The notes beneath the pieces were generated by a model. That model worked only from the letters and a program-made list of their open reading frames with translations, made no database searches and was not told where the DNA came from. A stretch of DNA of 64,000 nucleotides. It comes from Ehretia macrophylla. Its lineage: Eukaryota; Streptophyta; Magnoliopsida; Boraginales; Ehretiaceae. Within the stretch, counting starts at the first letter, position 1. Each line of letters begins with the position of its first letter. The translations under genes were made by a program, and so were the position numbers. This document shows, in pieces, positions 12,350-25,915 of the stretch. The stretch spans positions 52,121,594 to 52,185,593 of the forward strand of contig CM075780.1 of the NCBI GenBank assembly GCA_037974665.1, given 5' to 3'.

Positions 12350-15300
12350 GTCTCCCACTTAGGCAACATTGATTGATTTATATTTTGAAATGTTTAGTTT
12401 TTCAAAAAGACTCTCGGGTTAAATACAACTTTAGTGACCACAAAATAAATATTTCATTCAAGAATCCAGTCCAACAAGTACACTAATATCGAACCATAAC
12501 AGTCGATATATCATTTATCGACATAGGACTCCTATTACAAACATTAATGCCCCCATCGACATGGATTCTATGGTGTGATAAAGCGTAGTGTGATTTTTGG
12601 CACATGTAAGCCAACTAAAATGATGAGCATGCTAATCCCAAAATCGGTCCACTTTATGGTCTTGAAAGACCCTTTGTAGGATGAAATCACTTTTGCCTCA
12701 TAAGAAGCCTCATGAACTTTAATGGAATATAAATTCCCTTTAATGCTTCTAAACTGAAGGCACTTCAATAATGAAGCTTTTAACTGTATATCTCGATTTT
12801 GAAAGTTTAAGTATGTATGAGCTCATATAGATCAATAAATGATAACTTTAAATGTGTACACATAGAATAGTGATTACAAAAATAACTGGATATAATAGGA
12901 ATTGAAACTTTAAGGTACTAAAAATTACTGAAAGCAAATCGTATATAGGAACATAAACTCCCACTAACCCAATACATCAAAGGATGGTAGAATATTCATG
13001 CACCTTACATGCTTCAGAAATTCAACAAGTCTAAGCCCTTTGGTTAATGGATCAGCAATCATATCATTGGTAGTTATCTGTTTGCATTCTATATCACCAT
13101 TATCAACCCATTCCCTCAACTTAAAGAACTTCAAATATATATATTTAGCATCACCAAAATTCTTTGTGTTCTTTGTCAAGAACACTGCAGAAACATTATC
13201 ACAATAGATCTTAATAGATCTATAGATGGAATCAACAACTTTAAGCCCTGAAATAAAATTCCTTAACCATTTGGTATGAGCTCCAACTTTATAGCAAGCT
13301 ATAACCTCAACCTGCATAGTGGAAGAGGCAACAATAGACTGTTTGGAACTTTTCTAGGATATGGCACCACCTGCAAGTATAAAAATATATCATATGGTAG
13401 ATTTCCTATTTGTACAACCAACAAGATCAGCATCTGTATAGCCAGTCACTTCTAGGCATTCAACATGCTTTTAAATAAGCATGTGATCTTTAGTTCCTTT
13501 CAAATACCGCATCGCTTTCTTTGCAGCTATCCAATGATCACTTCCAGGGTTTGACACTAACTGCATATGCAATATTAGGCCTTGTGCATACCTCCACATT
13601 TATCAAGCTACCTACTACACTGTTATAAGGAACATTTTTCATAGACTCTTTCTCAAGCTCTTTCCTCGAACATTGTTCCTTACTCAACTTATCTCCTTTT
13701 GTAATGGGAGCAAGACTTGGCCTACAATCATGCAACCCGAACCTTTTATAATTTTATCAATGTAACCAACTTGGGATAGACCCAACAATTTCCTTCTTCT
13801 GTCCCTATGAATCTCTACACCAAGCATAAAGCTTACTTCTCAAATATCTTTCATGTCCAAAATTTTTAATAACAATTCTTTGACATCATGTAGAAGATCC
13901 AAGACGCTGCTAGCTAATAAAATATCATCAACATACAAAATGAAAAAAATAAATTTTCTCCCATTGTATTTTTTTAAATCTAAAAGAAGAATCAATTGTA
14001 ATTTTTTAATACATACAAGAGTCAACTTTATTTTTTGTAAATTCGAAAGAAATTACTACTTCATAGAATTTGAAGTACCATTGTCTAGAAGCTTGCTTCA
14101 AACCATAAATTGATTTCTTCAATTTGCAGACCATGTCTCATTTAGCTTTTACTTTAAATCCTTCAGGTTGCTGCAAGTACATCTCTTCAAGTCGATCCCT
14201 ATTCAAAAAAGTCGTTTTAACATCCAGCTGATGAAGCTCTAGATCAAAGTGTGTGGTTAAGGCCATAGTAATCCTAAAAGAGTCCTTGGAGGAAACTGGT
14301 GAGAATGTTTATGTATAATCAATTCCTTCTCTCTATGTGTACCATTTTGCAAGTAGTCTGGCTTTGAACCTTTTTGTCTTGCCAATAGAATGCTCCAAAA
14401 ATTTTGCAGTCATTAATTCAACTACCCTTGTGCCATTAGTAGGACAGTAAAACCTGTAACCTTTGGAGGCCTTTAAATAACCAATGAAAAAATCACGAGT
14501 AGTTTTGGGATCAAGCTTCTTTTCAAGGGGTCTATATATTTTGACTTTAATTGGGCAACCCTAAACCCTCAAATGGTTCAAGCTAGGTTTCTTTCCTGTC
14601 CAAAGCTCATAAAGGGTTTTTGGAATAGCTTTACTAGGTACCCTATTTAAGATGTGCAGTGTTGTATTAAGGGCTTCCCTTTCCAAAAGAGACTCAGGTA
14701 ACTTAGTTTGACTCATCATGCTCCTTACCATATCTTTTAAAGTATGATTATGGTGCTCAGGGTATATTGTCCAACTATACCACAATTCTCTAGGTACTCA
14801 AGAAAACGTCCTTTAGACTGGCCTATATCAGTATGTCTACCATAATACTCATCACCTCGATCTGACCTTACAAATTTAATTAACCTCCCCAATTTTCTTT
14901 CAACTTTAGTTTTAAAATTTTTGAACTTATCAAGAGCCTCTGACTTGTTTTTAATCAAATAAATATACCCATACCTAGAATAATCATCAATGAAGGTCAC
15001 AAAAAATCTGTTACCACACAAGATAGATGACAAAGGGCCACTTATATCAGTATGAATTAACTCTGAGGCTTACTACTACGTGTCGCCCCATGTTTCCTTG
15101 ATTTGGTTAATTTACCCCTAATGCAACTAATGCAAGTTTCAAAATCACTAAAATCCAAAACAGGTAAAATGTCATCTTTTATTAACATGTTAATTCTTTC
15201 CTTTGAGAAGTGAACAAGTCTTTTATGCCATAACAGTGACGACCTTTCTTTAATTAAAGCCCTTTTGGTTCCTGTTTTCTCAACATTCAAGGAGACATTG

Positions 15301-16546
15301 TTGGGAGTCAAACCCAATCTATATAAATCATCAGTTAAAAAACATTCACCAATCAAGGAAGAATTTAAAAATAATTGTACTCTTTTATTATAAAAGATTA
15401 AATAATAACCAGACTTATCAAGTTTGTAAACTAAAACCAAATTTTGTCTCATCGACGACACAAAAATAGTATTGTTTAAAATATGACTAGACCTAAAAAG
15501 AAAATTCAAAACAATTGTTCCAATAAACTTAACTTTGACCTTGACACCATTACCCATGAGCACACAAATTTTGTCCTCACTTGGTTTCTGTTTGTTTATG
15601 AACCCCTGCAAAGAATTAGTTATATGAATGGATGCCCCACTATGAAGTTACCACGAGCGTGGTGGAACATCTATTAAAGTTGATTCAAAACAAGTCAAAG
15701 CAAAATATTTAGCTTTCTTATTTTTCTTTCCTAGCGAATTTTTATTTTGTAACATTAATTCTTCTTATGACCAGAAACACCACAAAACCAAACATTCATC
15801 TTTCTTGATATCAGACTTAGGACCTTTAAACTTCTATTTTGACCCATGTTTTCCTTGATTGTTAGAGCTCTTCTTATTGGGTCCATTTTTCTTATGGTGG
15901 TTAGAGGACTTACCAGTATAACCTTTATGAGGATGTGGCTGAAGCACCATATTCACACTCTCTTGTTTTTCCTTTAACAACCTTTTCTCTTGTTGGACAC
16001 AAACAAAAATCAAATGGTTGACAACCCATGAATCTTTTTGGGCAATATATATGGATTTTAGATTACCAAAAGAAGGAAGTAGTTAGTTTAGGGCTTGATA
16101 GACTAGAATACTGTCAGTAATATGGATTTTTAAGCTAGAGAGGCGGTTGACAATGTCTTGCATTTTAAGAATAAAAGCTCTAACCAACCAACCCCATCAT
16201 ACATCATGTTACAAAGATTTTGCATTAGTTCTCTAGTTTCGACTTTCTCAAATTCTTAGAATTGCTGTCCTATGGCAGTAAAGAACATCTTAGCTTTGGT
16301 TTCTGATGGCACACAACTTTTGAAAGTCTCAGATATAGATTTTATCATAACTCCAATGCTGAGTCTATTAGCTCTCCCCTACTTTTGATAATATACACAT
16401 TTTTCTACAAAGCTGGTTTCAGTGAGTTTTGAGGCCTCATCTACAAGTAAGGCTAAGTCCATGTCATCCAAGGCAAGTACTAACTCAACATCACTTTTCC
16501 ATCTTGGAAATTTATTTCCATTCAAAGTATCAATGAAACAAATTGG
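12350..16546 (-). pseudogene. Copia element A gag-pol remnant
   Basis: Read from right to left: gag begins near 16530 (NGNKFPRWKSDVELVL), followed by a zinc-knuckle region near 15780 and a protease near 15640 whose DSG motif has become HSG. Then come the GAG-pre-integrase block (LLWHKRLVHFSKERINML, ~15190), integrase (FIDDYSRYGYIYLI, ~14980; DRGDEYYGR), RT (FILYVDDILLASS, ~13930) and RNase H (13317-12964, ending MIADPLTKGL). Stops and frameshifts break every domain. Between RNase H and the LTR is ~600 bp of non-coding sequence. The lineage is close to the element at 53-63.5 kb. Confidence 0.85.
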
Positions 16547-16579
16547 TTATTAACAGAAATATCGTTAATTGTAAAAAAA

Positions 16580-16759
16580 TGTATTGAAAGAATTGGAGAA
16601 AATTAATTTTATTTCTTTGTATTGTTTTGTGTTATACCAGGTACAGTATTTATAACATGTTGCAATACACAAATATAGGAGTAAAATATGGAGAAAAAGA
16701 TTACAACAAAAGTTATCAAAAAAATAATAAATAAACTGAATGATGTTTATCGGTTATCA
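16580..16759 (-). repeat. 3' LTR of copia element B
   Basis: The right edge ggttatca is followed by cgccccctcaagtg. On the minus strand this is a cacttgagggggcg polypurine tract followed by TGATAACC. The left edge TGTATTGAAAG is taken as the LTR end. About 180 bp; the other LTR is missing. Confidence 0.6.
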
Positions 16760-16779
16760 CGCCCCCTCAAGTGAAGCTG

Positions 16780-18330
16780 GGTCATAAACGATGAGCTTGC
16801 CAAGAAGCAGAGAGAAACGACTGATGGAGAGATCCTTAATCATAATATTTGCTAGCTGATCAATAGTAGATATAAAACAAACTTGTAGTTGTTTAGCAAC
16901 AACTTTTCCCTAACAAAGTGAACATCCACCTCAATATGTTTGGTGCGAGAATGGAAAATAGGATTCACAGTAAGATATGTGGCACCAATATTGTCATACC
17001 AAAGTGTTGGTGGTATAGAAGAAGGAAGCCGAAGCTTAGTAAGTAAAAACTGAAGCTAGCAAATCTCCATGGTAGCATAGGCAATAGCCCGATATTCTGC
17101 CTCTATACTGGAACGAGCTGTGGTTGTTTGCTTCTTCGGCGACCAAGAGATAAGATTTGGCCCAAAGAAAATACGATAACCATAAGTGTTACGATGATCA
17201 TCAGGACAACTAACCCAATCAAAATCGGAGTACGCATGAAGTGCAAGATCAGTAGCTTGTTGAAGGTGTAGACCATGTGACAACGTACCCTTGAGATATC
17301 GAAGAATACATTTAATAGCAGACCAATGTGTCTCAATAGGCTGATGCATAAATTGACAAACCTTATTAACTGCTAGAGAAGTTTTTGAACGAGTGAACAT
17401 AATGTATTGAAGAGCCCTTACATCACTACAATAATAAGTAGGATCAGAGAAGGGGTCTCTAACAAATTGAGAAAGTTGTTGATTGGGAGCAATTGGAGAT
17501 GCAACAGCCTTAGCCTCAGACAATTTGATGCGAACAAGCAAGTCAATAATATATTGCTTTTGAGACAACAAAATACTATCCTGCAAATGATGAACCTGAA
17601 CCCGAAGAAAATATGAGAGCCTACCGAGATCCTTGAGAATAAACTGACTATAAAGTTGAGCAATAGTGGCAGCAATAGAGTTAGAACAATTTCCAGTAAT
17701 AACAATGTCACCCATATATACCAATATTATGATTATGATTGAGCCATGAAAGCATACAAAAAGAGAAGAGTCAGACTTTGAGGCAGTGAATCCAAGTTGA
17801 AAAAGAAAACCACTAAGATGAGAGAACTAAGCTTGAGGAGCCTGTTTAATACCATATAATGCTTTGTTTAGCTTACACATATGCTGAGAATAAACAGGAT
17901 GCACAAAACCATGAGGTTGCAACATATATACATTTTCATCAAGTAGACTATGCAAGAAAAACATTATTAATATCTAGTTGCCGAATGTCCCAGTGACATG
18001 AGACTGCTATCGATAAAATCACCTGAATAGTAGTAGGCTTGACCACTGGGCTAAACGTTTTAGTGTAGTCCAGACCCTTCTCCTGACTATAACCCTTAGC
18101 TACTAAACGAGCTTTATAACGATCAATAGTGCCATCTCACTTGCGCTTGGTTCGAACAACCCACTTGCAGCCAACAATATTAGCCGATGTTGGTTTTGGA
18201 ACTAGAGTCCATGTACCATTATGTAGGAGAGCATTATATTCACACACCATAGTATCCCTCCACTGCTTATATTTTTGAGCCTGTGCTGTAAGTGTGAGGT
18301 TCTGTTTCAGAGAATCATTCTTTGTCTTCT
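16780..18330 (-). pseudogene. Copia element B, RT-RNase H half only
   Basis: The minus-strand frame at 17056-17724 carries the RT C-terminal part after the catalytic box (here VYMGDIVITG in place of YVDDIVITG), then FLRVQVHHLQDSILLSQKQYI and RNase H with SPKKQTTTARSSIEAEYRA. The N-terminal RT half continues to about 18330 with stops. Gag, protease and integrase are absent, so the 5' half is deleted. The RT D-D pair is lost (YMGD), so the enzyme is dead. Confidence 0.85.
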
Positions 18331-18433
18331 TTACTTTTTAGTATACATAAACACCAAAAAGAAACTACAACTTCTTGATTGTTATTTTTTTTATTTTTTA
18401 TTTTTTTCAATTGGATATCTTCCGTGCATAATC

Positions 18434-18780
18434 ACTACCACATTTTGATTTTTTTGCAATGCTTGAAAAATGTTACAAAAAGTCTAAAAACCGTTGCAAA
18501 TAACTTTATGCAATGGTTTTAAATGTTGTTCAAGGCTCCATTGCAAAAAGTTATTGCAACGGTTTTTTACAAACAAATAACAACAGTAGAAAACCATTAT
18601 AATAGATACTTTTGGCAATAGTTTTTTTAAAGCCCACATGATGACTGTTTTCTTATTGGCAACGGTTTTGAAGAGTATTAGCAACAGTTTTAAAAGTATA
18701 AGCAACATTTTTTTATATATTTTGCAACAGTTTTGGTAAATTATTGAAACGGTTTAAAAAGTATAAGCAACAACTTTTTT
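18434..18780. repeat. Cluster of GCAACGGTTTT-like subterminal repeats, possible CACTA element end
   Basis: About ten variants of '(t)gcaacggtttt' or its complement lie within 350 bp, separated by 15-40 bp. The block begins near CACTACCACATTTTG at 18435. Such clustered short repeats next to a CACTA start are the usual layout of En/Spm-type transposon ends. No opposite end or transposase is seen in the window. Confidence 0.45.
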
Positions 18781-20499
18781 ATATTTTCTAAGTCTGCAAA
18801 GATATATGACACGTAAACTTTCAATAATTAGAAACATATGATTCATAAAATCATAATGTTTCCAAAATTTCATTGAAATGTTTTCCACAAGAAAAAGATG
18901 CAACTCTTAACTCATACACAATCTTTTTTGCTTTTACTATGTTGTGCACAAGGAAAAGATGCAGCTTTAATACATACAATTTACAAGGACGTTCTGAAAG
19001 CCTCGACACCACTCGTTATTCTAACATCTTATTCCTCTTCCAAATCATAATAACATGTATTGCTAGGCGATCCAATGTGTTCTACAACCTGAAAAAGGAG
19101 ACAAACAAACAAGAAGTAAAAGACCGAAAAGTGAAAACGAAATAGAGATGGAACATGAGCACACATATTCTTATCTATTGGCTGAAATTCGAGAGTCTAC
19201 CAAATGGCCACAATATATCCAGACCTAGAGTGTTTTGCTATGGCATATAGTGGAAATTTGAAGATCGTGATATTATTGGAATCTAGCGAGTGATGAGTCA
19301 TGGCCGGTAGCACATTACATTTTGGAGAAACTATTTGAAACAAGAAAAGCAAAAAAAGAAAAAAATCAAAACAATGAAGAAATTAGCAACGTCAGAGGAG
19401 GTAAAAATTAGGAAGAGCTTGTATTAGCAGAAAACGAACAATTTAAATTGTTGCAGAGGAGGGAAACACGAGTAATCTTTTTTTTTTTTTTTTCGTATAC
19501 GTAAAATGAATTTTTTGGGTTTGTTTGATTTTTAGATGAATTTTTATGTTCATGGAAAACTACTTTATATCAACTATTATTCGTTTGACTAAACCAAAAT
19601 TTTATTTTCTCCATAAGCTTTGTATTTTGGTTGGTTTAGTGTGGGATGATAGATTTTTCAGACAATGAGAATTCTTCAAAGGAATAAGGAAGGAATAGTG
19701 GAATCAAGCTAAAAGTTGAGGTCCTCGATTGTAATTTTCCAATCAATGACGATGCCAATGAGGACGGAAGAAGAAATGCTTGATTATTCTTTTGTGTATG
19801 TAAATGTCTTTCTTGAATTTGTTTAATTCTTGGATGCATTTTTATATTTATAGTAAATTTCTTAATATTAGCTAATTATTTGTCTAAGTTTGCTAATTTT
19901 TTAATTTTTTTTTATTTTGTAAAATAAGTTTAAAATTTTTGGTTTAGTGGGAGATGATGATTAATTTTTCAAGACAGCGATGACAGTGGAAGGACAAAGA
20001 CCAAATTTAGTGTTGGTGCTGATACCATTTCTATGGCAAGCAAAAAGAATTGACTCTCAAATTGTTAAGCTTCTTTAATTTTTTGAATTGTAGCTCTAAT
20101 ATAATCAAGCATAACATGGGCATAAACCTAGTCTTAATAAATAATAATAATTTGGTTGTCTTTTGCTAAATATTATGTTGTTTTTGTGGCATCAGTATCT
20201 TACTTATCCAAGTTTAATTATGGATTTTCTGCTTGCAATCTTCAAAATGTTTCTGCCTTTAGAGAAATCATCCAGCTCTTAGCTTCTTCCCATCCCCTGG
20301 AGGCCATCAAGAAGACTTGCTATACTGAAGCCCTATCAAAAAACAAGAAATTCAAGTGGCATTTCAAAAATTTTGCATGTCGCATCAACCTATCTTATTT
20401 TTCAGAATAAGTTTGTACTACCAGATAAAATTGTCTATACAATGGCGTAATACAAAATTTAAAGAAAAAAAAAACTCAAGCTGGAGCCTACTCGTAACA
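18781..20499. other. Non-coding, with a degenerate ~310-bp tandem duplication
   Basis: No gene recognised. Blocks at about 19490-19700 and 19800-20000 are related: both run from a T-rich start via 'gtttgattcttagatg/gcatttttat' and 'ttggtttagtg(t)ggagatgat' to 'atttttcaga'. Two shorter related blocks with 'caagaaaaagatgca' occur at 18890 and 18950. Confidence 0.4.
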
Positions 20500-21170
20500 A
20501 GTTGCTGGCTTTTCATCATCCCAAACAACACACCACAAACAAAAATAAACACCAAGATTTATGTGAAAAACCCTCCAATGCAAAGGGAAAAACCATGGGA
20601 TCAAAAGATCCACCATCAAACTTTTACTATATAAAAAATAAAGATTACAAATATCTGAAAATCAAGGATAATAAGATTTGATACTAACTACAACAAATAA
20701 CCCTCACAAATAAGTGGAATAAAACAAAAGACAATAAATATATAACCAAAACAGAGTACCCACCGTTAAAAACTTTAGGAACTTGTCAGACTGGTCTCTA
20801 TGCCTTAAAAATGCAATCCCACCATTAGATTTGAAGAACCAACTGTCAGGAACCGATACTCAAAATTTCAGCTCAATTCGAGAATAAACCACTATCCAAT
20901 ATCACCTTAAACAAAATCACATATTACAATGACAAACTAGCAAACTCTATGTTTTTTTTTTTTTTTTCTATGTTATTCTATCTTATTTTTCTTGCACCCT
21001 CTTCTTTCTAAGGCAACAGAAAAGAGCTATTTATATCCAAATCTAGATTTTTCCAAATATGATTTATAAAAACCCATAATCTAATTATTTAATTTTAGAT
21101 TATGTTGGACTTTTTTAAACAAATAGTTAAAAAACACTATTTAGCCCTGGACATATGAGAGGGACCAACC
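20500..21170 (-). repeat. Possible decayed copia LTR
   Basis: The string 'accaagatttatgtgaaaaacc' followed by 'ccatgggatcaaaagatccacc' resembles the leader sequence common in plant copia LTRs and seen in the element at 21810 as 'accaagatttaacgtggttca'. Edges, primer site and partner are not visible, so the call is weak. Confidence 0.3.
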
Positions 21171-21804
21171 CAACACTACAGGGATTGATGAAGCGGAGCA
21201 TTTGAAATCTAAGAGGAGACCTGGTGTGAACTCCAGCTGCCAACCCGCCAATTGGAGAACTGCATCTGGTTTTCGTTTTGCTTGTTGCAAATAGATTCAA
21301 GACACAAGGAGCGAATTATTCTGCAAATAGGAAATGGAGATTATTATGTAGAAGAAAGTAATGCACAAACAGATCCATGGATGAGACCATGGAAAGCGAC
21401 CAGGCAACAAGTACTCGAATACTGATCTTAGAAGATACTAAAACTATGGAAATTCGGTCTTAATTTGGAAGCAGTGTGACCACTTCTCGTATGCATGTGA
21501 TATCTAATTCTGTTGATCTTCACACTGTATCAGGCGGTGCCAAATCCATTTCAGCTAATTTTAATGAGAAAGAGCAGCTATCAATCTTTTGGCACGATCA
21601 ACGCGCAACACTCATTGTTAACAGGAAAAATGGAAGTGTGTAGCTTTTTAATACTTTGCTGGTAGAGTTGGTGAAACATTTTTTGAAATGGATCAATAAA
21701 GCTATGGAGATTGGGCGATCATGAGAGGAGCCGAGAATATACAGAAGTTAAATCAACCAAATCTGCAAGATATTAACAATGGTTCTGGATGATCATTGAT
21801 AAAG
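21171..21804. other. Left flank of copia element C, nothing recognised
   Basis: A normal-composition stretch without a convincing open frame. It and 28618-29700 were continuous before insertion of the copia element. Confidence 0.35.
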
Positions 21805-21809
21805 AATTG

Positions 21810-22868
21810 TGTTATAAGTTGTGCAATATAAGTATAGATTAATCTCATAGCAAGATGACCAATATGCTTAATCGATGAACCTTTTTGATGAAAACTAAAA
21901 ACGGATGCAATAACTTGGTGTAAACTGAGTTTGTTACAATTTTGTTATAGATGATGTTGCAACATTAACTGGAATATTAGTTCTATCACAGACCATTAAC
22001 AATCTGTTTTTCTAATTCCTTAGTTTATTCCACTTAATGTTCCAACATGAGTAATAACAGTAAATAGCAGCGAAAATAAACAACTATAACAGAAATAAAG
22101 AATACCAAGATTTAACGTGGTTCAAGCGTGCGGTCTACGTCCACGGGACCTCCCCTGGTCCAACAAACCTATTCATTAAGAAACAACAAATTACAACATC
22201 AATGGACTTACACAAGTAAAGACTCCCTCTTGACCTTTGACGCCTAGATGAAGAACTCCTTAACGAACTTCGGTTTGGCGAGCTCCCCTCGACTTGGAAC
22301 GTTCTCTCCCGAGAACTACACCTTCTTCTCCTGAAGAATGAATAAAAGAGACAATAATCTAATCACTCAAAGACTCATACAAATCACTCATGTCTTACTG
22401 TCAAACAAAACAAAGATGCAACACTTAATACAATAAAAGACTGAAACACAGATTGTGTTGCAACATCACTTGGAACACTGGACATAAAACTCTTTTGTAT
22501 TTTCTATTGTAGCTCTCAGTTTTTGCCTCACATCTGCTCCAACTTTGCTGCGACCTTTTGCCTCATATTTAAAATCAATTGCTACTGCAAATCATCTTGG
22601 GTTGCAAGAAAAACCTTTACACATAAAACCCTAATGTCCATTTCCTTATGAATATGCAATTAATGTCATTCCTTAATTAGCACAAATCTTCTTCTCATAT
22701 GGTAAGTTACCATAAGATTTTTTCTGCACAAGATAAAAAGTAAAAACACAAGTATGGTAATATAATAAGTTTTGCTAAAACATAACAAATCAAATCCCAA
22801 TTAATTTAATTGCCTTAACAATCAAAATCCAATCAAGTTAATCGCCAATCAATCTGATTTTCTTAACA
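21810..22868 (-). repeat. 3' LTR of copia element C
   Basis: 1059 bp, nearly identical in layout to the copy at 27556-28612. It contains 'tttaacgtggttca' and two copies of TGTTGCAACA (21955 and 22456). Confidence 0.92.
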
Positions 22869-24659
22869 ATCTCCCCCTTTGGCTTTGTTTTGGCAAAACC
22901 CTGATATCATAGTCAATGTAACCTCCTATTGCCCAAGTGCACAAAGACAGACGCAACAAATAAACATCCTTGGTACAACATTCAGTAGAACAACGGAATT
23001 AGAACAATGAGTAGCCTGTTGCAACAGGGAGTGGAACACAGAGAGACATGTATCAGAATAGAAATTATAGTGCTCCTGTAAAAGATAGCAAAGCAGGATA
23101 GCAATGCAATAGTAGCACAGCACAACATAATACTCCCCCTTTTTGCCAAACCAAAGGCAATAATTAGAGGCAAAAGATTAGAGCAATAAAGCTAGCAAAC
23201 CAGATAAGGATGTATCAGAGCAAAGATGGTCAAAGATGATAACCCTGTTGCAACAATCAGTAAATCATCAAAACTCAGTCATTATATCAGGAAAAGAATA
23301 AGAAGCATCAACCAAACTCAATAGCAACAACAGTCACTAGCCGCACCAGTAAAGCAGCTAAACCTGTTGTAATAATCATCTCCCCCTCAAGCAACAATCA
23401 ACACACAGTAATAGCAAGAATATAGTCTCCCCCTTTGCAAAAAAAACCAAAGTACCAGACCAAAGGACTTAGCAGAAATTAGCAAACACAAACATGGACC
23501 CAAAGTAGAGCAGCAGAAATTAAACAAAGTAAAGTACCAAAGTGATAATCATTAAACAACCAACATTCAAGCAGTAGTTGTTTCAGAAGCTAGTCCAACA
23601 TTGCCTTCAGCTTAAGGCTCCCCCTGAATATCAGATTCCTACAAAAACTTGTGAAAAAGATGGAATGAAGGGGAGAACTTCACAAAGGATTCAACCCGAA
23701 TATGGACAGCCTTTTGCGCAGTTAAGTAGCACAATTGTAGCAACTAAACAACACAAGAGTAGAATAAAACAATTAAGCATGAAAACTGTAAGTCTCCTGA
23801 AGCAAAGGCAAAGAAACAAATTGTGAGCAAAATAGTAAAAATTGTAACACAAATTGTTCAGCAATCCAAACCAAAAAAAAAACATCACTGACATAAACTG
23901 CATCAGATTATCCAAAAGCAATTTAGAACCGATATTGTAACAATATTTTTCACAGTATCTCTAATTTACTCAAAATCCCTTGAGATTACACCCTTTTTTT
24001 CTAAAAATTAAAACATAATTAAAATGCATAATATGTTCAGGAAGCATGAAGTCACTCAAGAAACTTTACTCATCAATACTCATTTCAGTCCAGGATTTAA
24101 TTAATGAACCATGTGTGTGTGTGAGGCTGAATTCTGAAACAGATAACTTTTACCATCAAACCTGCAAGGTGTAGGAACTTTCCCAATCAGCTTAAACATA
24201 CCTGATCGTCTATTCATCTCACAGGAAAACACAATATTTTTCTTGTGTCAGCTCATGTTGTAACTGGTAGCTTGCACACTGTATTTCTTTTCACGCTTGT
24301 TTTTTTCACTATTTCAGCTCATGTTGCAACTGGTAGCTTTCACAGTAATCTCTTTTATTTTGGATTAGGTAGCTCTTTCCAGTGCTTGATAACCACAATA
24401 TTTCCTACCTTTTTTTTCTTTTTGATCTCAAGGATGAATAGAATACAAGAATGGATTTAGAGAACTTCTCTCTTTATCCCTAGTCATCAGAAAGTTCAAG
24501 CTCCTGCACTTGCAGACCATCAAGATAAGCTTTCTCAATCAGTATTCAGTGTGTACAAGGAAGTATGGTTCACAAACTAAATCACAAGTTGAATTGATTA
24601 GTAAACTTTCAAATTTCTCAAGTTTCTTTCATGACCCTGTGGCAATCTATGATACAATA
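22869..24659. other. Copia C region between pol and 3' LTR
   Basis: A-rich on the plus strand with several 'ctccccct' tracts (extra polypurine-like tracts on the minus strand, near 23130, 23380 and 23430). Near 24247-24350 a ~60-bp unit with 'cagctcatgttg(c/t)aactggtagctt' is tandemly duplicated. No envelope-like frame survives. Confidence 0.6.
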
Positions 24660-25765
24660 TTATAGACTACAAATCGCTAAAGCTTTTCTTAGAGTTTCAA
24701 ATCTCAAAGGATCTAGAGCTTTAGTGAAGACATCTGTCAATTGTTTTTCTGTTGCAATATGTTCTAAAACAATGATTCCAATTTCAACAAGTTCACAAAT
24801 AAACTGATTTAATTCCTTATGCATGACATTTACCCAAAATTCATCTTCTAAAGCATCTTTCACATTTTTGGGTTTTAAGAGAGAAATATAGCACCTATAC
24901 CTTCCCATGTCATAATAATTCAGTTTGGATTTACCTCTAGTTCGGATTCTATCATGTATTGATCCAATCACATCCTTTGCAGCATGAATTTTGTAAACTT
25001 GAGGCATTTCAGCTTGAATTTCTTTAGTGCTAACTTCTGTTGTTACACTTCTTGTTGTAACATTGCACAAACCAATGTCTTCCTGTTTAGTTTCTATTTC
25101 TGGCGTTACAATAGTATCTGTCACAGTAGATTTCTTCGTCTGTGTTGCAACACCGTCTGCAACATTAATATTCATCTTACTGGTGTTTCCTTCTTCTATC
25201 GATTTTCCTGTCTGCTTGCTCCTTAGCTTTGGCGCACCTCGAACTGCACAGATATTGTTATAACATGATAATGATTGTTCATGAGATGGTGTAAGCATGT
25301 AACAGTTGTCAGATGATCTTTTCCCTGTAAGCACACAATTATTAGATACATCTAACACATGACAACCATCTTTAGTGAAATTCACAAACAAACCCTGATC
25401 ACACAATTGACTGATACTAATAAGATTAGTCTCAGCCCTTCAACATGCTGTACTTTCTTGAGACTTGGAACCCCTTTAATCTCAAGTGTTTCTCTTCCTA
25501 GAATTTGTCCTTTAATACCATCTCCAAAAGTAACTTGGCCTTTATCGTGCTCCTTGTAACTGCTCAATGCTTCACGCAAACCTGTCATATGTCTAGAACA
25601 CCCACTATCAAAATACCAAGAGTTAGCAACAAGGGCTTGTGTAGAAGTATAAGCAACAAAACAGTTCAAATCAGATTTCTTTACCCATAATTGTTTTACC
25701 TTGTGCTGTGAAAACATATGTGAGGATCTCTTTTGCTGATTTAGAGACTTACCTTTTTCTGGCAT
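24660..25765 (-). pseudogene. Copia C protease and GAG-pre region fused in frame to RNase H tail
   Basis: The upper frame (25765-25382) has the aspartic protease motif WYFDSGCSRHMTG. The lower frame (25406-24660, 248 codons) begins in the GAG-pre-integrase block (GLFVNFTKDGCHVLDV), passes through the linker normally just before RT (DEFWVNVMHKELNQF), then jumps straight to the end of RNase H (HIATEKQLTDVFTKALDPLR). The integrase core, RT catalytic box and RNase H active site are all missing, but the frame stays open across the junction. Confidence 0.85.
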
Positions 25766-25915
25766 TCTTTGGAGTCTGAAGCAGTGAGGTTTGATGTGTC
25801 CAGGTGCAAGGCAGTAATGGCAGATGGGAACAAACCTGTTCTTTTTCCTTTGTTGTTTTTGTGCTGTTGCAGTCCATGTTGTAACACCAGTAGTTGAAAG
25901 TTCTTCTCTGACATT

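Noticed and set aside
18434-18780. CRISPR-like array
   Set aside because: Repeats are short, variable, on both strands and unevenly spaced, in a plant nuclear context; a transposon end fits better.
22869-24659. Envelope-like ORF of a SIRE element
   Set aside because: The position fits, but all frames are short and no signal peptide or membrane pattern is seen.
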